A stretch of 64,000 nucleotides of DNA from Phormidesmis priestleyi Ana (GCA_001314865.1 LJZR01000001.1:62001-126000); one strand, 5' to 3'. Counted from the stretch's first letter, positions 26,836-38,301 are shown. The notes: a model not told the origin generated them from the sequence alone. Translations and numbers: made by a program.

Positions 26836-27301
26836 GAGCGTCAATAACGGGAGGAGTTAGGTTTTATGGCTGCTTTTGCAAGGACTTTATTTTCTCATAG
26901 CGGCAGTAAGAGATGTCATAAAACTGGTTATAGCATCTCCTACAAAACTCGGGGGTTTCTGTTATCCCTGCGACCATTCAGTGAGAAAATTCAGTCGTTC
27001 TACGTATAAATCAAAGTTGATAGAATATAAAAGATACGCTTGATTAAAACTAACGACTTACCATAGTCGGCAGCCTTCGTCTTTTCACGGATATATTATG
27101 CAAAATGGTGCGAGATGGCATAGATCAAAAAGCATAGGCCGACAAAATAATCCCAAAGAACCAAGCGGGCAGATAAGGGAGTGAGCTATACCTGTAGCTG
27201 TTAATCGGCAGCTATTAATCGGCAGCTATTAATTGACAGCTACTAAATGGCTGCTAAAAGATCTATTTTGAGATTAAGCTGTTTTTTTCGAAAGGTAAGG
27301 C
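26836..27301. other. 466-bp intergenic region between divergent genes with one tandem repeat
   Basis: It contains the promoters of the DUF1997 and SDR-like genes, a 14-bp tandem array (listed separately), and a 47-codon frame on the plus strand (26866-27009) with an AGGAG-like site upstream. The short frame has no clear domain and I do not count it as a gene. No tRNA or riboswitch feature. Confidence 0.5.
27196..27251. repeat. Four-copy 14-bp tandem repeat (AGCTATTAATCGGC)
   Basis: Copies lie exactly head to tail at 27196, 27210, 27224 and 27238, with 1-4 differences from the consensus; the last ones drift towards AGCTACTAAATGGC. Upstream of the SDR-like gene. Confidence 0.85.
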
Positions 27302-27991
27302 ATGGTGAAAGTATTGGTAGCGGGCGCGACGGGCCAAACGGGCAGAAGAATCGTACAGCAGCTAACTGAGCGCGGCCTAGCCGTTAAAGCACTGGTGCGC
27401 GATAGTGGCAGTGAGTCTTCAGAGCAAAAACGTCAGGAAGCGCTTTCGATGCTGCCTGAGGGCGTTGAAATTGCCATGGGCGATGTGCTTAAGCCTGACA
27501 GTTTAAAGTTGGCGCTACAGGACTGCCAAGTGCTGATAAGTGCAACTGGCGCAGCCCCTAGCTTTGACCCGACTGGGCCTTACAAGGTGGATTACGAAGG
27601 TACTAAAAACTTAGTAGATGCAGCTCAGCAGGCTGGAATCGAGCAAATGGTGATGGTTTCATCGCTATGTGTTTCTAGGCTGTTTCACCCATTAAATTTG
27701 TTTTGGGGTGTGCTGTATTGGAAGCAGCAAGCTGAAGACTACTTAAAAAACAGCGGTGTGCCATACACGATTGTTCGCCCAGGTGGGCTGAAAAATGAAG
27801 ACAATAGCGAGGCGATTGTGATGTCTTCTGCCGATACGCTGTTTGAAGGCAGCATTCCTCGCAGTAAGGTCGCGCAGGTTTGTGCAGAAGCGTTGGTTCA
27901 ACCAACGGCTAAGAACAAAGTCGTTGAAATTGTAACGAGCGAAACTGCGGCATCACAGCCTCTCGCAACGCTATTTGCAAATGTTGGCTAG
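27302..27991 (+). CDS. NAD(P)-binding SDR-like/NmrA-type protein
   Basis: This 229-residue atypical short-chain dehydrogenase has a Rossmann N-terminus ([20 protein letters not shown]) with the glycine-rich NAD(P) site, VKALVRDSG, then a [11 protein letters not shown] strand and the catalytic-side [12 protein letters not shown] without a classical YxxxK pair. The C-terminal part with [12 protein letters not shown] is typical of cyanobacterial and chloroplast NmrA/HCF173-like proteins, which often act as sensors or assembly factors rather than enzymes. A GGTAAGG site precedes ATG 27302. Its stop overlaps the stop of the convergent ccsA gene in the tetramer CTAG. Confidence 0.85.
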   Translation: MVKVLVAGATGQTGRRIVQQLTERGLAVKALVRDSGSESSEQKRQEALSMLPEGVEIAMGDVLKPDSLKLALQDCQVLISATGAAPSFDPTGPYKVDYEGTKNLVDAAQQAGIEQMVMVSSLCVSRLFHPLNLFWGVLYWKQQAEDYLKNSGVPYTIVRPGGLKNEDNSEAIVMSSADTLFEGSIPRSKVAQVCAEALVQPTAKNKVVEIVTSETAASQPLATLFANVG

Positions 27992-29085
27992 AAAAACCAG
28001 CCGTAGCTATGGAGTCCTTTCCCTAATAGGTTGACTCCTAAATAGCAAATCCAAACGACTACAAATCCTGAAGCTGCTAGAATGGCGGGTCTTCTTCCTT
28101 GCCATCCCTTGGTAATGCGAGCATGTAAGTATGCAGCAAAAACCAGCCAGGTAATCAGTGCCCATGTCTCTTTAGGGTCCCAACTCCAATATGAGCCCCA
28201 GGCTTCGTTGGCCCATACGGCTCCTGCGATAATGCCAATGGTGAGCAGCGGAAACCCGAGGCCGATAATGCGATAGCTGATGTTGTCTAGCGTGTCGGCC
28301 AGCGTCAGCCGCTGGGGGGAAAGCACGGTTGCAGGCGTCTTTGGCTCTGTTTTTACTCCCGCATTTGCAGTGGTGATGACGGCGGTGGTGAGCATAGCAG
28401 GTGCTTCTAAAACGGCTGTCCCACCGCTGCTTGAAAGGGTCATTTTTTCTGTTGAAACGGTGGGTTGGGGGGAAACAGGTTCTGCTTTTTTGAGCTGATA
28501 TTTGCGGTTTCTAAAGCCTCCGGTGCCGACAGAGCTGCCTTTGAGTTCTACGGCCTGTCCTCGGGTGACAATGAGGAAGGCGATCGCAATCAAAGCACCG
28601 ACCATCAGGGCCGAATAGCTCAGCAGCATAACGCTCACATGCATCATGAGCCAGTTGGACTTGAGTGCAGGCACGAGCGGCTCAGAAACTTGCATGGCAT
28701 CCGGCAAGGTAAGCGCCGCAAAGGCAGAAATTCCCATTGCAACTGGCGAAGTAACTGCGCCGACCCATCGACTGCCACTCATCCGCTCGGCGACAAAGTG
28801 CATTGCGGTAATGCCCCAGGCAATAAAAAATAGCGACTCATAGAGATTGCTTAACGGAAAATACCCGCCTTCGATCCATCTAGCAGTGAGCAGCGCGGCC
28901 AGACACAGATTGCCGATGGCCATACCTGCACCGCCAATCACCGGCAGAATTTTGACATTTTCAAAGGCCAAACCACCCCAGTAGGCAAGCATGGTGACAA
29001 AAAGAACGGCAAATGAGGCATTATCTAGCCAGCTTTCTAAATCGGCCAGGGTCAAGCTTGCTAGGTTGAGAGAGACGGTATCCAT
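27988..29085 (-). CDS. ccsA: Cytochrome c biogenesis protein CcsA (haem handling, system II)
   Basis: A 365-residue polytopic membrane protein from ATG 29085 (a TTG four codons upstream is possible). The WWD region [12 protein letters not shown] and following hydrophobic helices identify CcsA (Ycf5/ResC family, often labelled CcsB in automated annotation). It carries haem across the thylakoid or plasma membrane for attachment to apocytochromes c, together with Ccs1. A long Ala/Thr/Pro-rich loop of about 75 residues between helices (around residues 190-265) is not in the core family and looks disordered. Convergent with, and overlapping by 4 bases, the SDR-like gene. Confidence 0.93.
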   Translation of the reverse strand: MDTVSLNLASLTLADLESWLDNASFAVLFVTMLAYWGGLAFENVKILPVIGGAGMAIGNLCLAALLTARWIEGGYFPLSNLYESLFFIAWGITAMHFVAERMSGSRWVGAVTSPVAMGISAFAALTLPDAMQVSEPLVPALKSNWLMMHVSVMLLSYSALMVGALIAIAFLIVTRGQAVELKGSSVGTGGFRNRKYQLKKAEPVSPQPTVSTEKMTLSSSGGTAVLEAPAMLTTAVITTANAGVKTEPKTPATVLSPQRLTLADTLDNISYRIIGLGFPLLTIGIIAGAVWANEAWGSYWSWDPKETWALITWLVFAAYLHARITKGWQGRRPAILAASGFVVVWICYLGVNLLGKGLHSYGWFF

Positions 29086-29436
29086 AGCGGGGATCAATTT
29101 TCTTACGTATTACTATCTTACCGATAGTGGATGCGAACAGCGATAGAGTCGGCGAATGTTAAAATCCTTCCGACCTTTTTACATAAGCGTACTTTCAGGC
29201 TCTATACCTAATAGCGAGAACCCTTTATGAGGGCTCTGTTGCATGATGATACGGAACTTGGATACAGCCGACTTAGCAATTTATTATGCTCTGTTGTTTC
29301 CTAAGCTGCTGCTATGGGCCTTAATGTTGAATAACCTGATATCTAAATAACCTGATATCGAATCATGCGTAGACATGTTTCAAGTACCCGTACAGATATA
29401 TCCCAATCAATTCACTAAATTTATAAGAGAGTAATC
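29086..29436. other. 351-bp spacer between divergent ccsA and pgi
   Basis: Holds both promoters. One short repeat pair (ATAACCTGATATC) is present near 29331-29360. No ORF or RNA feature seen. Confidence 0.4.
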
Positions 29437-31023
29437 ATGGACGCGGCTGCACTTTGGAAACGCTATCAGGACTGGCTTTACTACCATGAGGGCTTGGGTC
29501 TTTATCTCGATGTCAGCCGAATGAGTTTTGACGATGCGTTTGTCGAACAGCTGACGCCTCGGTTTGAGCAGGCCTTTAAAGCGATGGATGGACTAGAAGG
29601 GGGGGCGATCGCGAATCCTGACGAAAATCGTATGGTTGGCCATTACTGGCTACGAAACCCAGAGATTGCCCCTTCTGAGGAAATTAAACAGAGCATTACC
29701 GGAACGCTCAGCGCTATCAAAGACTTTGCGGCCAAGGTTCGCAGCGGTGAGATTGCACCACCCGGCCAAAGTCGCTTTACCGATGTGCTCTCTGTCGGCA
29801 TTGGCGGATCGGCCCTTGGGCCTCAGTTCGTTTCTAAAGCATTAGTGGAGGCTAATCCGGCTATCCAGATTCACTTCATTGACAATACCGATCCAGTGGG
29901 GATTGATCATACATTTGCCGAAATTGGCGATCGCCTCCCCAGCACCCTCGTCATTGTGATTTCCAAATCAGGCGGAACGCCAGAAACCCGCAACGGCATG
30001 ATTGAGTGTCAGGCGGCCTTTGAAAAAGCAGGTGTTGACTTTGCCAGTCGCGCAGTGGCTGTGACCGGAGAGGACAGCAAGCTAGACAATGTCGCCAAAT
30101 CAGAAGGGTGGCTGACGACCTTCCCAATGTATGACTGGATTGGCGGACGCACCTCTGAGCTGTCGGCAGTAGGTCTATTGCCAGCGGCCTTACAGGGCAT
30201 CGATATTCAGGCAATGCTCGATGGCGCCAAAGAAATGGACGAGGCAACTCGGGTGCATCATTTGCGCCAAAATCCAGCGGCACTATTGGCACTTTCCTGG
30301 TATTTTTCGGGCGATGGCCGAGGCGAAAAAGACATGGTGGTGCTGCCCTACAAGGACAGTCTTTTGCTCTTTAGCCGATATCTCCAGCAGCTGGTCATGG
30401 AGTCGTTAGGCAAAGAGCAGGATCTAGACGGGAATACGGTATATCAAGGGATTGCGGTGTATGGCAATAAAGGATCTACCGACCAACATGCCTATGTGCA
30501 GCAGCTACGGGAGGGCGTTCCGAACTTTTTTGCGACGCTCATTGAAGTGCTGCAAGACCGAACAGGCGAGTCAGTACAGGTAGAACCAGGCGTGACATCT
30601 GGCGACTATCTCTCTGGCCTACTGCAAGGCACTCGTCGAGCGCTCTATGAGAATGGCCGCGACTCTATTACTATTACCGTGCCGGATGTAACGCCGCGTA
30701 TGGTGGGCGCACTGATTGCACTGTACGAGCGGGCAGTGAGTCTCTATGCCTCGGTGGTGAATATTAATGCCTATCATCAGCCGGGGGTAGAAGCCGGTAA
30801 AAAAGCGGCGGCTGATGTGCTGGCATTGCAAAATCAGGTCAAAACTGCGTTGGCTGAAGCTGATGCGCCCTTGTCATTGGCTGAAATTGCCGAGAGAATT
30901 GACGCTTCAGACAGGATTGAAAACATCTACAAGATTGTGCGCCATTTAGATGCTAATGGTCGGGGCGTCACCATTGAGGGCGATCCTAGTAAGCCTGATG
31001 CTTTGAAGGTTTCGGCCCAGTAG
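29437..31023 (+). CDS. pgi: Glucose-6-phosphate isomerase
   Basis: This 528-residue cytosolic enzyme interconverts glucose-6-P and fructose-6-P. It has the sugar-phosphate-binding [54 protein letters not shown] and [14 protein letters not shown], all typical of the cyanobacterial/plant-type long PGI. ATG 29437 is preceded by AGAGAG. The gene stands alone in its direction and is followed by a spacer of 236 bp. Confidence 0.97.
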   Translation: MDAAALWKRYQDWLYYHEGLGLYLDVSRMSFDDAFVEQLTPRFEQAFKAMDGLEGGAIANPDENRMVGHYWLRNPEIAPSEEIKQSITGTLSAIKDFAAKVRSGEIAPPGQSRFTDVLSVGIGGSALGPQFVSKALVEANPAIQIHFIDNTDPVGIDHTFAEIGDRLPSTLVIVISKSGGTPETRNGMIECQAAFEKAGVDFASRAVAVTGEDSKLDNVAKSEGWLTTFPMYDWIGGRTSELSAVGLLPAALQGIDIQAMLDGAKEMDEATRVHHLRQNPAALLALSWYFSGDGRGEKDMVVLPYKDSLLLFSRYLQQLVMESLGKEQDLDGNTVYQGIAVYGNKGSTDQHAYVQQLREGVPNFFATLIEVLQDRTGESVQVEPGVTSGDYLSGLLQGTRRALYENGRDSITITVPDVTPRMVGALIALYERAVSLYASVVNINAYHQPGVEAGKKAAADVLALQNQVKTALAEADAPLSLAEIAERIDASDRIENIYKIVRHLDANGRGVTIEGDPSKPDALKVSAQ

Positions 31024-31259
31024 CCTTCGCAAAAGAGGCATGAAGTTATCTAGCGATTGAACGTGAGCCCCCAACTGATCGGCAATGCCTCTAAAATTTA
31101 AGTACTGCTTTACCAGTACTGGGCGCCAGTACTGGGCACTAGCTACCACTGATTTACCACTGATCTGGTGTTGTGGTTTGAGCCTTGGGGCTGGTTCATT
31201 GGAGCTGGTTCCTTGAGGCTGGTTCCTTAATCAAGTTCGCTTTCGTTTAAGAGATTTTC

Positions 31260-34200
31260 ATGGCGTTTTCTTCCATTACTCGCGCGATCGCACGCACCCC
31301 TCTCGGCATAGAACTCGTCAGTAAGCTAGAAAAGCAGCAGAGCTTGCAGCTTAGCGGCGTTCCTCGCCTACCGAAGGGCCTAGTGGCGTCGGCCCTGGCG
31401 CAGGCACAGGGAAGGCCAATGCTGGCGATCGCAGCCACCCTAGAAGAAGCCGGTCGCTGGGCCGCTCAGCTAGAGGCAATGGGCTGGGCGACGGTGTCGT
31501 TTTACCCCACCTCAGAGTCCTCCCCCTATGACATATTCGACCAAGAGTCAGAGCTGACTTGGGGACAGCTCCAAGTGCTCTCTGATTTGATCAATGGCAA
31601 GGCGCAAACCGAAAATATGCCGCCCGGATCAAAGCATTTAGGGTCAATGGCAATTGTGGCGACCGAGCGGGCGTTACAGCCCCATTTACCGCCTGTTGAG
31701 GCATTTCGGCCCTACTGCCTAGAAATTACTCTGGGAATGGAGCTAAATTTAAAAGATCTATCGCTTCAGCTCGCGAAGTTAGGGTACGAAAAGGTTTCGA
31801 CGGTTGAGACTGAAGGGCAGTGGAGTCAGCGCGGCGATATTGTAGATGTTTTTCCGGTGGCGGCTGAGCTGCCGGTCAGGTTGGAGCTATTTGGCGATGA
31901 GCTAGAGCGGTTAAGAGAGTTTGATCCGGCCAATCAGCGATCGCTTGATCGGGTTGATACGCTGCTGCTCACCACCACCGACTACAACCCGATTATTTCC
32001 GCCGCCTTAGAGAAACAGGGCTTGCTAGCCGATCTCCTGCTGCCCGAAGATCAAGAAAGCTTTGATACCCGCCAGCAGGTAGAAGGGGTACGACGATTTT
32101 TGGGCCTTGCATTTGAGCAACCAGCTTCCCTGTTGGATTATTTGCCTGAGAATACCGTCATCGCAATTGATGAAATTGCTCAATGTCGGGCGCATTCTGG
32201 GCGCTGGTTCGAAACCGTGGAAGACCATTGGGCCGAAACACTCTCAGCGCTGAGCGATCGCCCCGATATCAAGCTGCCTAAAAAAGGCTTGCCGAAGGTT
32301 CACCGTTCGTTTGAAGCGGCACTAGAAGAAATTTCGCTGTTTCAGCAGGTTGAGCTTGCTGAAATTGCCGAAGCAGGCGTGGGGCTCAATTTGTCTAGCC
32401 GTCCGTTGCCTACTATTCCGCATCAGTTTGGCAAACTCGCTGAGATATTAAGAGGGGAGCGCGATCGCAACTTTTCTCCTTGGCTCATCTCCGCCCAACC
32501 GTCTCGGTCAGTCTCACTCCTACAAGAGCACGACTGTCCAGCACAGTTCATCCCCAATCCCAAAGACTATCCCGCGATCGACAAGCTGCAAAATCAGCGC
32601 ATTCCCATTGCCGTAAAGTACTCAGGGCTCGCAGAACTAGAAGGCTTTATTCTGCCGACATTTCGCATTGTAGTCGTGACTGATCGCGAATTTTTTGGTC
32701 AGCATACCCTCGCCACCCCCAGCTACGTCCGCAAACGCCGTCGCGCCGCCTCCAAACAGGTTGATCCCAATAAATTAAGACCTCATGACTATGTGGTGCA
32801 TCGCAACCACGGGATCGGTCAGTTCTTAAAGCTCGACAGCATTACCGTCGATAATAAGACCCGCGAATACCTCGTGATTCAGTACGCAGACGGGCTGCTA
32901 CGGGTTGCGGTCGATCAAATGGCCTCGCTCTCTCGCTACCGCACCTCGGTAGATCAGCGACCCCAGCTGAACAAAATGACGGGCAAAACCTGGGAAAAAA
33001 CCAAGGGCAAAGCGCGTAAGGCCATTCAAAAAGTAGCCGTCGATTTGCTGAATTTGTATGCCAAGCGCGCTCAGATGCAAGGCTTTACCTACCCTGAGGA
33101 TATGCCTTGGCAACAGGAGCTAGAAGATTCTTTCCCCTATGAGCCAACGCCAGATCAGCTAAAAGCCACGCAAGATGTCAAGCGCGATATGGAGAGCGAT
33201 CGCCCTATGGATCGCTTAGTGTGCGGTGACGTAGGCTTTGGCAAAACCGAAGTTGCGCTGCGAGCTATCTTCAAAGCAGTCACCGCAGGCAAGCAAGTCG
33301 CACTGCTAGCGCCAACGACGATTCTCACTCAGCAGCACTACCACACGCTCAAAGAGCGCTTTGCGCCCTATCCCATTCAAATCGGCCTTTTGAATCGCTT
33401 TCGCACCGCCACCGAACGTAAAGATATTCTTCAGCGGCTGACCTCAGGGGAACTTGATGTTGTCGTTGGCACCCATCAGCTCCTCGGAAAAACCGTCAAG
33501 TTTAAAGATCTTGGCCTGCTGGTGGTGGATGAGGAGCAGCGGTTCGGGGTGAACCAAAAAGAAAAAATCAAGGCCATGAAAGCCCAGGTTGATGTGCTAA
33601 CACTAAGCGCAACACCGATTCCAAGGACGCTGTATATGGCCCTCTCGGGCGTTCGAGAAATGAGCCTAATTACAACGCCACCGCCGTCGCGTCGCCCGAT
33701 TAAAACGCACCTATCGCCTTACGATCTTGAAAAGGTCAGATCGGCTATTCGGCAGGAGCTAGACCGCGGCGGTCAGATATTTTACGTGGTGCCTCGGGTA
33801 GATGGCATCGAAGAGGTGGCCGCACGGATTCGGGAGGCAGTGCCGGGGATCAGGCTGGCGATCGCACATGGCCAAATGCCCGAAGGCGAATTAGAGGCCA
33901 CCATGCTGACTTTCAGCAGCGGCAACGCTGATTTGATGGTCTGCACCACCATTATTGAATCCGGGCTAGATATCCCTCGGGTCAATACCATCATTATCGA
34001 AGACGCCCATAAATTCGGCCTATCGCAGCTATATCAGCTGCGCGGCAGAGTAGGCCGTTCGGGCGTTCAGGCGCATGCATGGCTGCTGTTCCCAACGCAA
34101 AGCCAGCTGTCTGACAAAGCTCGAAAAAGACTACGGGCCATCCAAGAATTTACACAGCTAGGATCTGGCTATCAACTGGCGATGCGAGATATGGAGATTC

Positions 34201-34793
34201 GGGGCATCGGCAACCTGCTAGGCGCACAGCAGTCGGGCCAAATGGAGGTAATCGGATTTGATCTCTATATGGATATGCTCGAAGAATCGATTGCCGAAAT
34301 TCGCGGTCAAGAAATTCCCCAGGTCGATGAAACGCAGGTTGATCTAAAAGTAACCGCCTTCATTCCGGCAGATTACATTCCCGATGTCGATCAAAAAATG
34401 AGTATCTACCGAACATTAGTGTCAGCAATCAACAAGCAAGAACTGATGGAAACGGTGGCCGATTTGAATGATCGCTATGGCAGCATTCCACCAGCCGTCG
34501 ATCAGCTCATCAAGGTACTAGAAATCAAACAAATGGCGAAGCCGCTGGGCTTTTCCCGTATTAAACCAGAAGGCAATCAGCATATCGTCATGGAAACACC
34601 CATGGAGAAGCCCGCTTGGAACCTACTACAAGAAAAGCTGCCGGAGCATTTGCGATCGCGATTTGTCTATTCCACCGGAAAAGTAACCATTCGCGGCCTA
34701 GGTGCCCTAAAACCCGACAAGCAAATTGAAAGCTTGATCGAATGGCTCGGACATATGCAAAGTGCGCTCAAAGAACCCGCTCTGGCTGCTTGA
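31260..34793 (+). CDS. mfd: Transcription-repair coupling factor Mfd
   Basis: This 1177-residue SF2 translocase removes stalled RNA polymerase and recruits UvrA. The UvrB-homology region (about 1-350) is followed by the RNAP-interaction domain with [17 protein letters not shown] (about residues 503-520), the motor with [10 protein letters not shown] near residue 657 and VVDEEQRFG near 754, RecG-like TRG motif region [10 protein letters not shown], and the C-terminal TRCF domain. All helicase motifs look intact. The start ATG 31260 follows AAGAGA. The stop codon lies within a 13-bp repeat (TCTGGCTGCTTGA, then TCTGGCTGCTTAA). Confidence 0.97.
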   Translation: MAFSSITRAIARTPLGIELVSKLEKQQSLQLSGVPRLPKGLVASALAQAQGRPMLAIAATLEEAGRWAAQLEAMGWATVSFYPTSESSPYDIFDQESELTWGQLQVLSDLINGKAQTENMPPGSKHLGSMAIVATERALQPHLPPVEAFRPYCLEITLGMELNLKDLSLQLAKLGYEKVSTVETEGQWSQRGDIVDVFPVAAELPVRLELFGDELERLREFDPANQRSLDRVDTLLLTTTDYNPIISAALEKQGLLADLLLPEDQESFDTRQQVEGVRRFLGLAFEQPASLLDYLPENTVIAIDEIAQCRAHSGRWFETVEDHWAETLSALSDRPDIKLPKKGLPKVHRSFEAALEEISLFQQVELAEIAEAGVGLNLSSRPLPTIPHQFGKLAEILRGERDRNFSPWLISAQPSRSVSLLQEHDCPAQFIPNPKDYPAIDKLQNQRIPIAVKYSGLAELEGFILPTFRIVVVTDREFFGQHTLATPSYVRKRRRAASKQVDPNKLRPHDYVVHRNHGIGQFLKLDSITVDNKTREYLVIQYADGLLRVAVDQMASLSRYRTSVDQRPQLNKMTGKTWEKTKGKARKAIQKVAVDLLNLYAKRAQMQGFTYPEDMPWQQELEDSFPYEPTPDQLKATQDVKRDMESDRPMDRLVCGDVGFGKTEVALRAIFKAVTAGKQVALLAPTTILTQQHYHTLKERFAPYPIQIGLLNRFRTATERKDILQRLTSGELDVVVGTHQLLGKTVKFKDLGLLVVDEEQRFGVNQKEKIKAMKAQVDVLTLSATPIPRTLYMALSGVREMSLITTPPPSRRPIKTHLSPYDLEKVRSAIRQELDRGGQIFYVVPRVDGIEEVAARIREAVPGIRLAIAHGQMPEGELEATMLTFSSGNADLMVCTTIIESGLDIPRVNTIIIEDAHKFGLSQLYQLRGRVGRSGVQAHAWLLFPTQSQLSDKARKRLRAIQEFTQLGSGYQLAMRDMEIRGIGNLLGAQQSGQMEVIGFDLYMDMLEESIAEIRGQEIPQVDETQVDLKVTAFIPADYIPDVDQKMSIYRTLVSAINKQELMETVADLNDRYGSIPPAVDQLIKVLEIKQMAKPLGFSRIKPEGNQHIVMETPMEKPAWNLLQEKLPEHLRSRFVYSTGKVTIRGLGALKPDKQIESLIEWLGHMQSALKEPALAA

Positions 34794-34826
34794 TCTGGCT
34801 GCTTAATTTTGGCTGCTTAATCTGGC
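34781..34826 (+). repeat. 13-bp repeat beginning in the last codons of mfd
   Basis: TCTGGCTGCTTGA (34781-34793, ending in the mfd stop) is repeated as TCTGGCTGCTTAA (34794-34806), then a degenerate third copy. The copies are out of frame with each other. Confidence 0.7.
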
Positions 34827-34830
34827 CTGT

Positions 34831-35190
34831 CTAAAACTCGTCGTTACCGTATGCCATTGGCGCTTCGTTGTCTCGCTTAGAGCCAAGCAAGTCAAGCTGA
34901 GTAACCCGAATAACAGGGCTAGTGCGAGTTGCGCCCGTACTGCGATCCTGCCAACTATCTAGCTTAAGAGACCCCGTAATGCCGATTAAACTGCCTTTGC
35001 GCACGTAGTTGGCAGCGACCTCTGCGGTTTTACCCCAAATTTCCAGATTAAACCAATCAGGCTGATCACTATTGCGTGTACGGCGATTAACCGCTAAACC
35101 ACACTTAGCCAGTACATTGCCCGATTCGAAATAGCGAACCTCAGGATCTTTTCCCACTCGGCCAACTAAGGTAACTACATTTACACTCAT
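34831..35190 (-). CDS. ssb: Single-stranded DNA-binding protein, short form
   Basis: A 119-residue OB-fold protein from ATG 35190 (GTG/other starts four codons upstream unlikely): VNVVTLVGRVGKDPEVRYF, KCGLAVNRRTRN, DWFNLEIWGKTAEVAANYVRKGSL. It coats ssDNA in replication and repair. The long glycine/glutamine-rich linker of E. coli SSB is absent, and the C-terminus (GNDEF) is only a reduced form of the acidic tip that binds partners. Such short SSBs are usual in cyanobacteria. It converges on mfd with 37 bp between the stops. Confidence 0.92.
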   Translation of the reverse strand: MSVNVVTLVGRVGKDPEVRYFESGNVLAKCGLAVNRRTRNSDQPDWFNLEIWGKTAEVAANYVRKGSLIGITGSLKLDSWQDRSTGATRTSPVIRVTQLDLLGSKRDNEAPMAYGNDEF

Positions 35191-35340
35191 AACAATTCTC
35201 AATTCCTAAACTAATTTTAGTACTTAATTACCCTAGCTCTGCGCATTTAGTACAGCGACAATACCGCTGCCTTGATGCTGCCTCGATAGATCGTTGTTAA
35301 AACGTCACTATTTTAATAGCGCTGAACGAATAGCGCTGAA

Positions 35341-35398
35341 CTGTATTTCATAGAACTGTATTTCATAGAACTGTATTTCATAGAACTGTATTTCATAA
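35341..35398. repeat. 15-bp tandem repeat (CTGTATTTCATAGAA), almost four copies
   Basis: Perfect copies at 35341, 35356 and 35371, plus a partial fourth at 35386-35398. Exact identity implies very recent expansion. Confidence 0.9.
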
Positions 35399-35428
35399 GT
35401 CAAGCGAGCCTTACCTCTGTACAATTAA

Positions 35429-35506
35429 GCCAATTGAGATAAGCCAATTGAGATAAGCCACTTAAGATGTGCCAATTGAGATAAGCCACTTGAGATGTGC
35501 CAATTG
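35429..35506. repeat. 14-bp tandem repeat of two alternating subtypes, about 5.5 copies
   Basis: GCCAATTGAGATAA occurs at 35429, 35443 and 35471; GCCACTTAAGATGT or GCCACTTGAGATGT occurs at 35457 and 35485; a partial copy starts at 35499. The alternating pattern suggests a 28-bp higher-order duplication. Confidence 0.85.
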
Positions 35507-35719
35507 CAACTGTTTTACTCAACAGTTCATATCCAAACGCAGTCAATGGCTACTTAAAGCAGCAAAATCCTGAAAATTTACTGATATGGTTTGCGTTTGC
35601 AGAACATATTTGGGACATCAAGTTTATCAAATTGACTAGACGGGCCGATGTAAAACGTAATAAAATCCATTCGGCTCGTCAAATCGCTCCTCTTCATCGC
35701 TATTAGGGACCCTTAGCTT

Positions 35720-36763
35720 GTGGCTTTATTTAATCGTTTATCCCTTTCCCGTGACATGGGTATCGACCTCGGTACAGCAAACACCCTGGTTTATGTCTCC
35801 GGTCGAGGGGTTGTTTTACAAGAGCCCTCTGTGGTCGCTATTGATGAGACTACCGGCAAACCGCTAGCGGTGGGTGAAGAAGCCAAGCAAATGCTTGGCC
35901 GTACGCCAGATAATATCCGCGCGGTGCGGCCTCTTAGAGACGGCGTCATCGCCGATTTTGATGTCGCTGAGGTGATGCTCAAGCACTTTATTCGCCGAGT
36001 GCATGAAAACAAAGCGCTAGTGTCTCCTAAGGTCGTCATTGGGATTCCTAGCGGTGTCACTGGCGTAGAACGCCGTGCGGTGATGGATGCGGCATTGCAG
36101 GCCGGGGCACGAATGGTTTATTTGATCGATGAGCCGGTAGCGGCTGCCATCGGCGCGGGCTTACCTGTAGATGAGCCCACTGGCAATATGATTGTGGACA
36201 TTGGTGGCGGAACTACTGAAGTTGCCGTGTTGAGCTTACAAGGCACGGTGCTGAGCGAATCTGTGCGAGTTGCCGGCGATGAGCTGACAGATTCTATTAA
36301 GCAGTACATGCGCAAAGTCAATAATTTAGAGATTGGCGATCGCACTGCCGAAGAAATTAAAGTCAAAATCAGCTCCGCTTATCCTAGCCCTGACGATGAT
36401 GAAATTTCGCTAGAAGTGCGTGGCGTTCACATGCTCTCGGGTCTGCCCAGAACAGTCACTGTCAAAAGCCCAGAAATTCGTGAGAGCATGGCCGAGCCGC
36501 TCTCTGTCATTGTAGAAGCCGTCAAGCGCACCTTAGAAAAAACGCCCCCTGAGCTCGCTGCCGATATCATTGATCGCGGCATTATGCTAGCCGGCGGTGG
36601 TGCGCTGCTCAAAGGGCTAGACACGCTGATTTCTCATGAGACCGGCATTGTCGTGCATGTCGCTGCCGATCCACTGAGCTGTGTGGTGCTAGGTACAGGC
36701 CGCGTGCTAGAGAATTTTGGCCAAATGGAGCGAGTGTTTAGTGCGCGATCGCGCGATCTGTAA
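35720..36763 (+). CDS. mreB: Rod-shape-determining actin homologue MreB
   Basis: This 347-residue bacterial actin forms membrane-associated filaments that organise lateral cell-wall synthesis. Visible elements: phosphate loop GIDLGTANTLVYV near the N-terminus, VIGIPSGVTGVERRAV, the second phosphate loop IVDIGGGTTEVAV, and adenosine-site AGGGALLKGLD. GTG 35720 is the start. It is the first gene of mreB-mreC-mreD, all in one direction; the gap to mreC is about 110 bp. The stop lies in a 7-bp repeat (CTGTAATCTGTAAT). Confidence 0.97.
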   Translation: MALFNRLSLSRDMGIDLGTANTLVYVSGRGVVLQEPSVVAIDETTGKPLAVGEEAKQMLGRTPDNIRAVRPLRDGVIADFDVAEVMLKHFIRRVHENKALVSPKVVIGIPSGVTGVERRAVMDAALQAGARMVYLIDEPVAAAIGAGLPVDEPTGNMIVDIGGGTTEVAVLSLQGTVLSESVRVAGDELTDSIKQYMRKVNNLEIGDRTAEEIKVKISSAYPSPDDDEISLEVRGVHMLSGLPRTVTVKSPEIRESMAEPLSVIVEAVKRTLEKTPPELAADIIDRGIMLAGGGALLKGLDTLISHETGIVVHVAADPLSCVVLGTGRVLENFGQMERVFSARSRDL

Positions 36764-36872
36764 TCTGTAATCAACAACTGCAACACAGCTTTAGCGGAAG
36801 ATAGCTTTAGCCTGTTATAAACAGTTGTTACCAACCGTTATAGACGCACTTGCTTTAAATACTCGACTCAAA

Positions 36873-37664
36873 ATGTTTACCTTAAGAAGATGGTGGGACA
36901 AAAATGCGCTCAAGGCAGGACTGATCTTTTTAGCGATTGGCACTGCTTGGGGTATCCGCCAAACCAATGGTGGGCTGATAGATGAAGCCTATCAGGTCAT
37001 CACTCGTCCTTTTCAAAGCCCTTCTACTCAAAAGCAGATAGAAAATGCCTATGTGCTAGAGCTTCAACAAAGGGTCATTGAGCTTGAAAATCAAAATCAG
37101 AAGCTGCGTGAGCTTGTTGACTATGAAGAAGGCAGCAGCCTAGACACCACGACGCTGGCAGCAGTGATTGGCCGCAGCGCTGATCTATGGTGGCAGCAGG
37201 TCACGGTGAACAAAGGGAGCAGGGACGGGGTGAATGTCGGCGATGTTGCCACTGGCCCTGGCGGTCTCGTTGGGCGAATTGTCAATGTAACGCCCAATAC
37301 GGCTCGTATTCTACTGCTGAGCGATCCAACCAGCCAAATTGGAGCAAAAGTCAGTCGCAGTCGCTCTACGGGCTATATCCGAGGAGAAACCGGCAGTCAG
37401 GCGACCATGCAGTTTTTTGAAAAAATTCCCGATGTCAGGCCCGGCGATGTTTTAGTCACCTCCTCTTTCAGTCGGCTATTTCCTCAAGACATTCCGATTG
37501 GACGAGTCGCCTCAATTGACCGAGGCACTAGCCCAGCACCCGAAGCCGTGATTCAACTCTCTGTGCCTATCAGCAACTTAGAGTGGGTAGCCATTCATCC
37601 GTACGAGCCCAAACTCGACGTAGACGCTGCGCCTGCTCAAATTGTGACCGACGACAATCCGTAA
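36873..37664 (+). CDS. mreC: Rod-shape-determining protein MreC
   Basis: 263 residues from ATG 36873. An N-terminal membrane anchor (about 14-33), a coiled coil (about 50-85, with QQRVIELENQNQKLREL), then the beta-barrel periplasmic domains with VNKGSRDGVNVGDVATGPGGLVG and PGDVLVTSSFSRLFPQDIPIGRV. It links MreB to the cell-wall enzymes. The frame also opens at TTG 36825, adding 16 residues that look non-native. The stop TAA overlaps the mreD start in TAATG. Confidence 0.95.
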   Translation: MFTLRRWWDKNALKAGLIFLAIGTAWGIRQTNGGLIDEAYQVITRPFQSPSTQKQIENAYVLELQQRVIELENQNQKLRELVDYEEGSSLDTTTLAAVIGRSADLWWQQVTVNKGSRDGVNVGDVATGPGGLVGRIVNVTPNTARILLLSDPTSQIGAKVSRSRSTGYIRGETGSQATMQFFEKIPDVRPGDVLVTSSFSRLFPQDIPIGRVASIDRGTSPAPEAVIQLSVPISNLEWVAIHPYEPKLDVDAAPAQIVTDDNP

Positions 37665-38251
37665 TGGGCGGGTTTGCTTTTATGACTTCTTTGCGACCCC
37701 GACGGCGATCAGACTCGCGTAATCAAATTTGGAATTGGGTTTTTACAATCGGGTCAGTTCTTTTTTGTTTGCTCATTTTGCCAATGCGGCTGCCAGGAAT
37801 GAATATTTTGGGCGTTGGCCCCAACTGGCTGCTAATTTGGATTGTGGCCTGGAGCATTAGCCGGTCGGCTTTTGAGAGTGCGATCGCTGGCATTGTCTTA
37901 GGATTACTTCAAGACAGCCTGACAGCATCTTTCCCGACTCATGCGCTGGGTTTGGCGATCGCAGGCGTACTAACGGCTCGCCTACAGCAGCGCCGATTCA
38001 TCCGAGAAGATTTAATTTCTATTGCCTTAATTATTTTTGGCTTCGCCATCGTCACCGAAACGGCAGTAGCGATGCAGCTTACCTTACAAAAAATATTTGA
38101 TAGCGACAATGCGCTTTACGCCCACCTGGGGTCAATCTGGCAACACTATCAACGTGTCGCCCTCAGTTCAGCAATTTTGAGCAGCCTGTGGGCACCCGCG
38201 CTTTATTATCCTCTCAAGCGCTGGTGGGAAAAGTATGCAGTCACTGAGTAG
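37664..38251 (+). CDS. mreD: Rod-shape-determining protein MreD
   Basis: This 195-residue protein has five hydrophobic segments (from residue 25 on) with the MreD-type GPNWLLIWIVAWSISRS and GIVLGLLQDSLTASFPTHALGL. It is an integral membrane partner of MreC. I place the start at ATG 37664, overlapping the mreC stop (TAATG), which suggests translational coupling; a second ATG at 37682 is possible. Confidence 0.9.
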   Translation: MGGFAFMTSLRPRRRSDSRNQIWNWVFTIGSVLFCLLILPMRLPGMNILGVGPNWLLIWIVAWSISRSAFESAIAGIVLGLLQDSLTASFPTHALGLAIAGVLTARLQQRRFIREDLISIALIIFGFAIVTETAVAMQLTLQKIFDSDNALYAHLGSIWQHYQRVALSSAILSSLWAPALYYPLKRWWEKYAVTE

Positions 38252-38301
38252 TACAGTGGCACGGTAACGCGCCCGTAACAGTCACAGTACTTAGGAACAA
38301 T

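Larger units (their letters stand above)
35191..35719. other. 529-bp spacer between divergent ssb and mreB with two tandem arrays
   Basis: Contains the promoter of ssb, two tandem-repeat arrays (listed separately) and the leader of mreB. The frame at 35497-35706 on the plus strand has no recognisable features and overlaps the probable mreB leader. No terminator or RNA gene seen. Confidence 0.5.
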
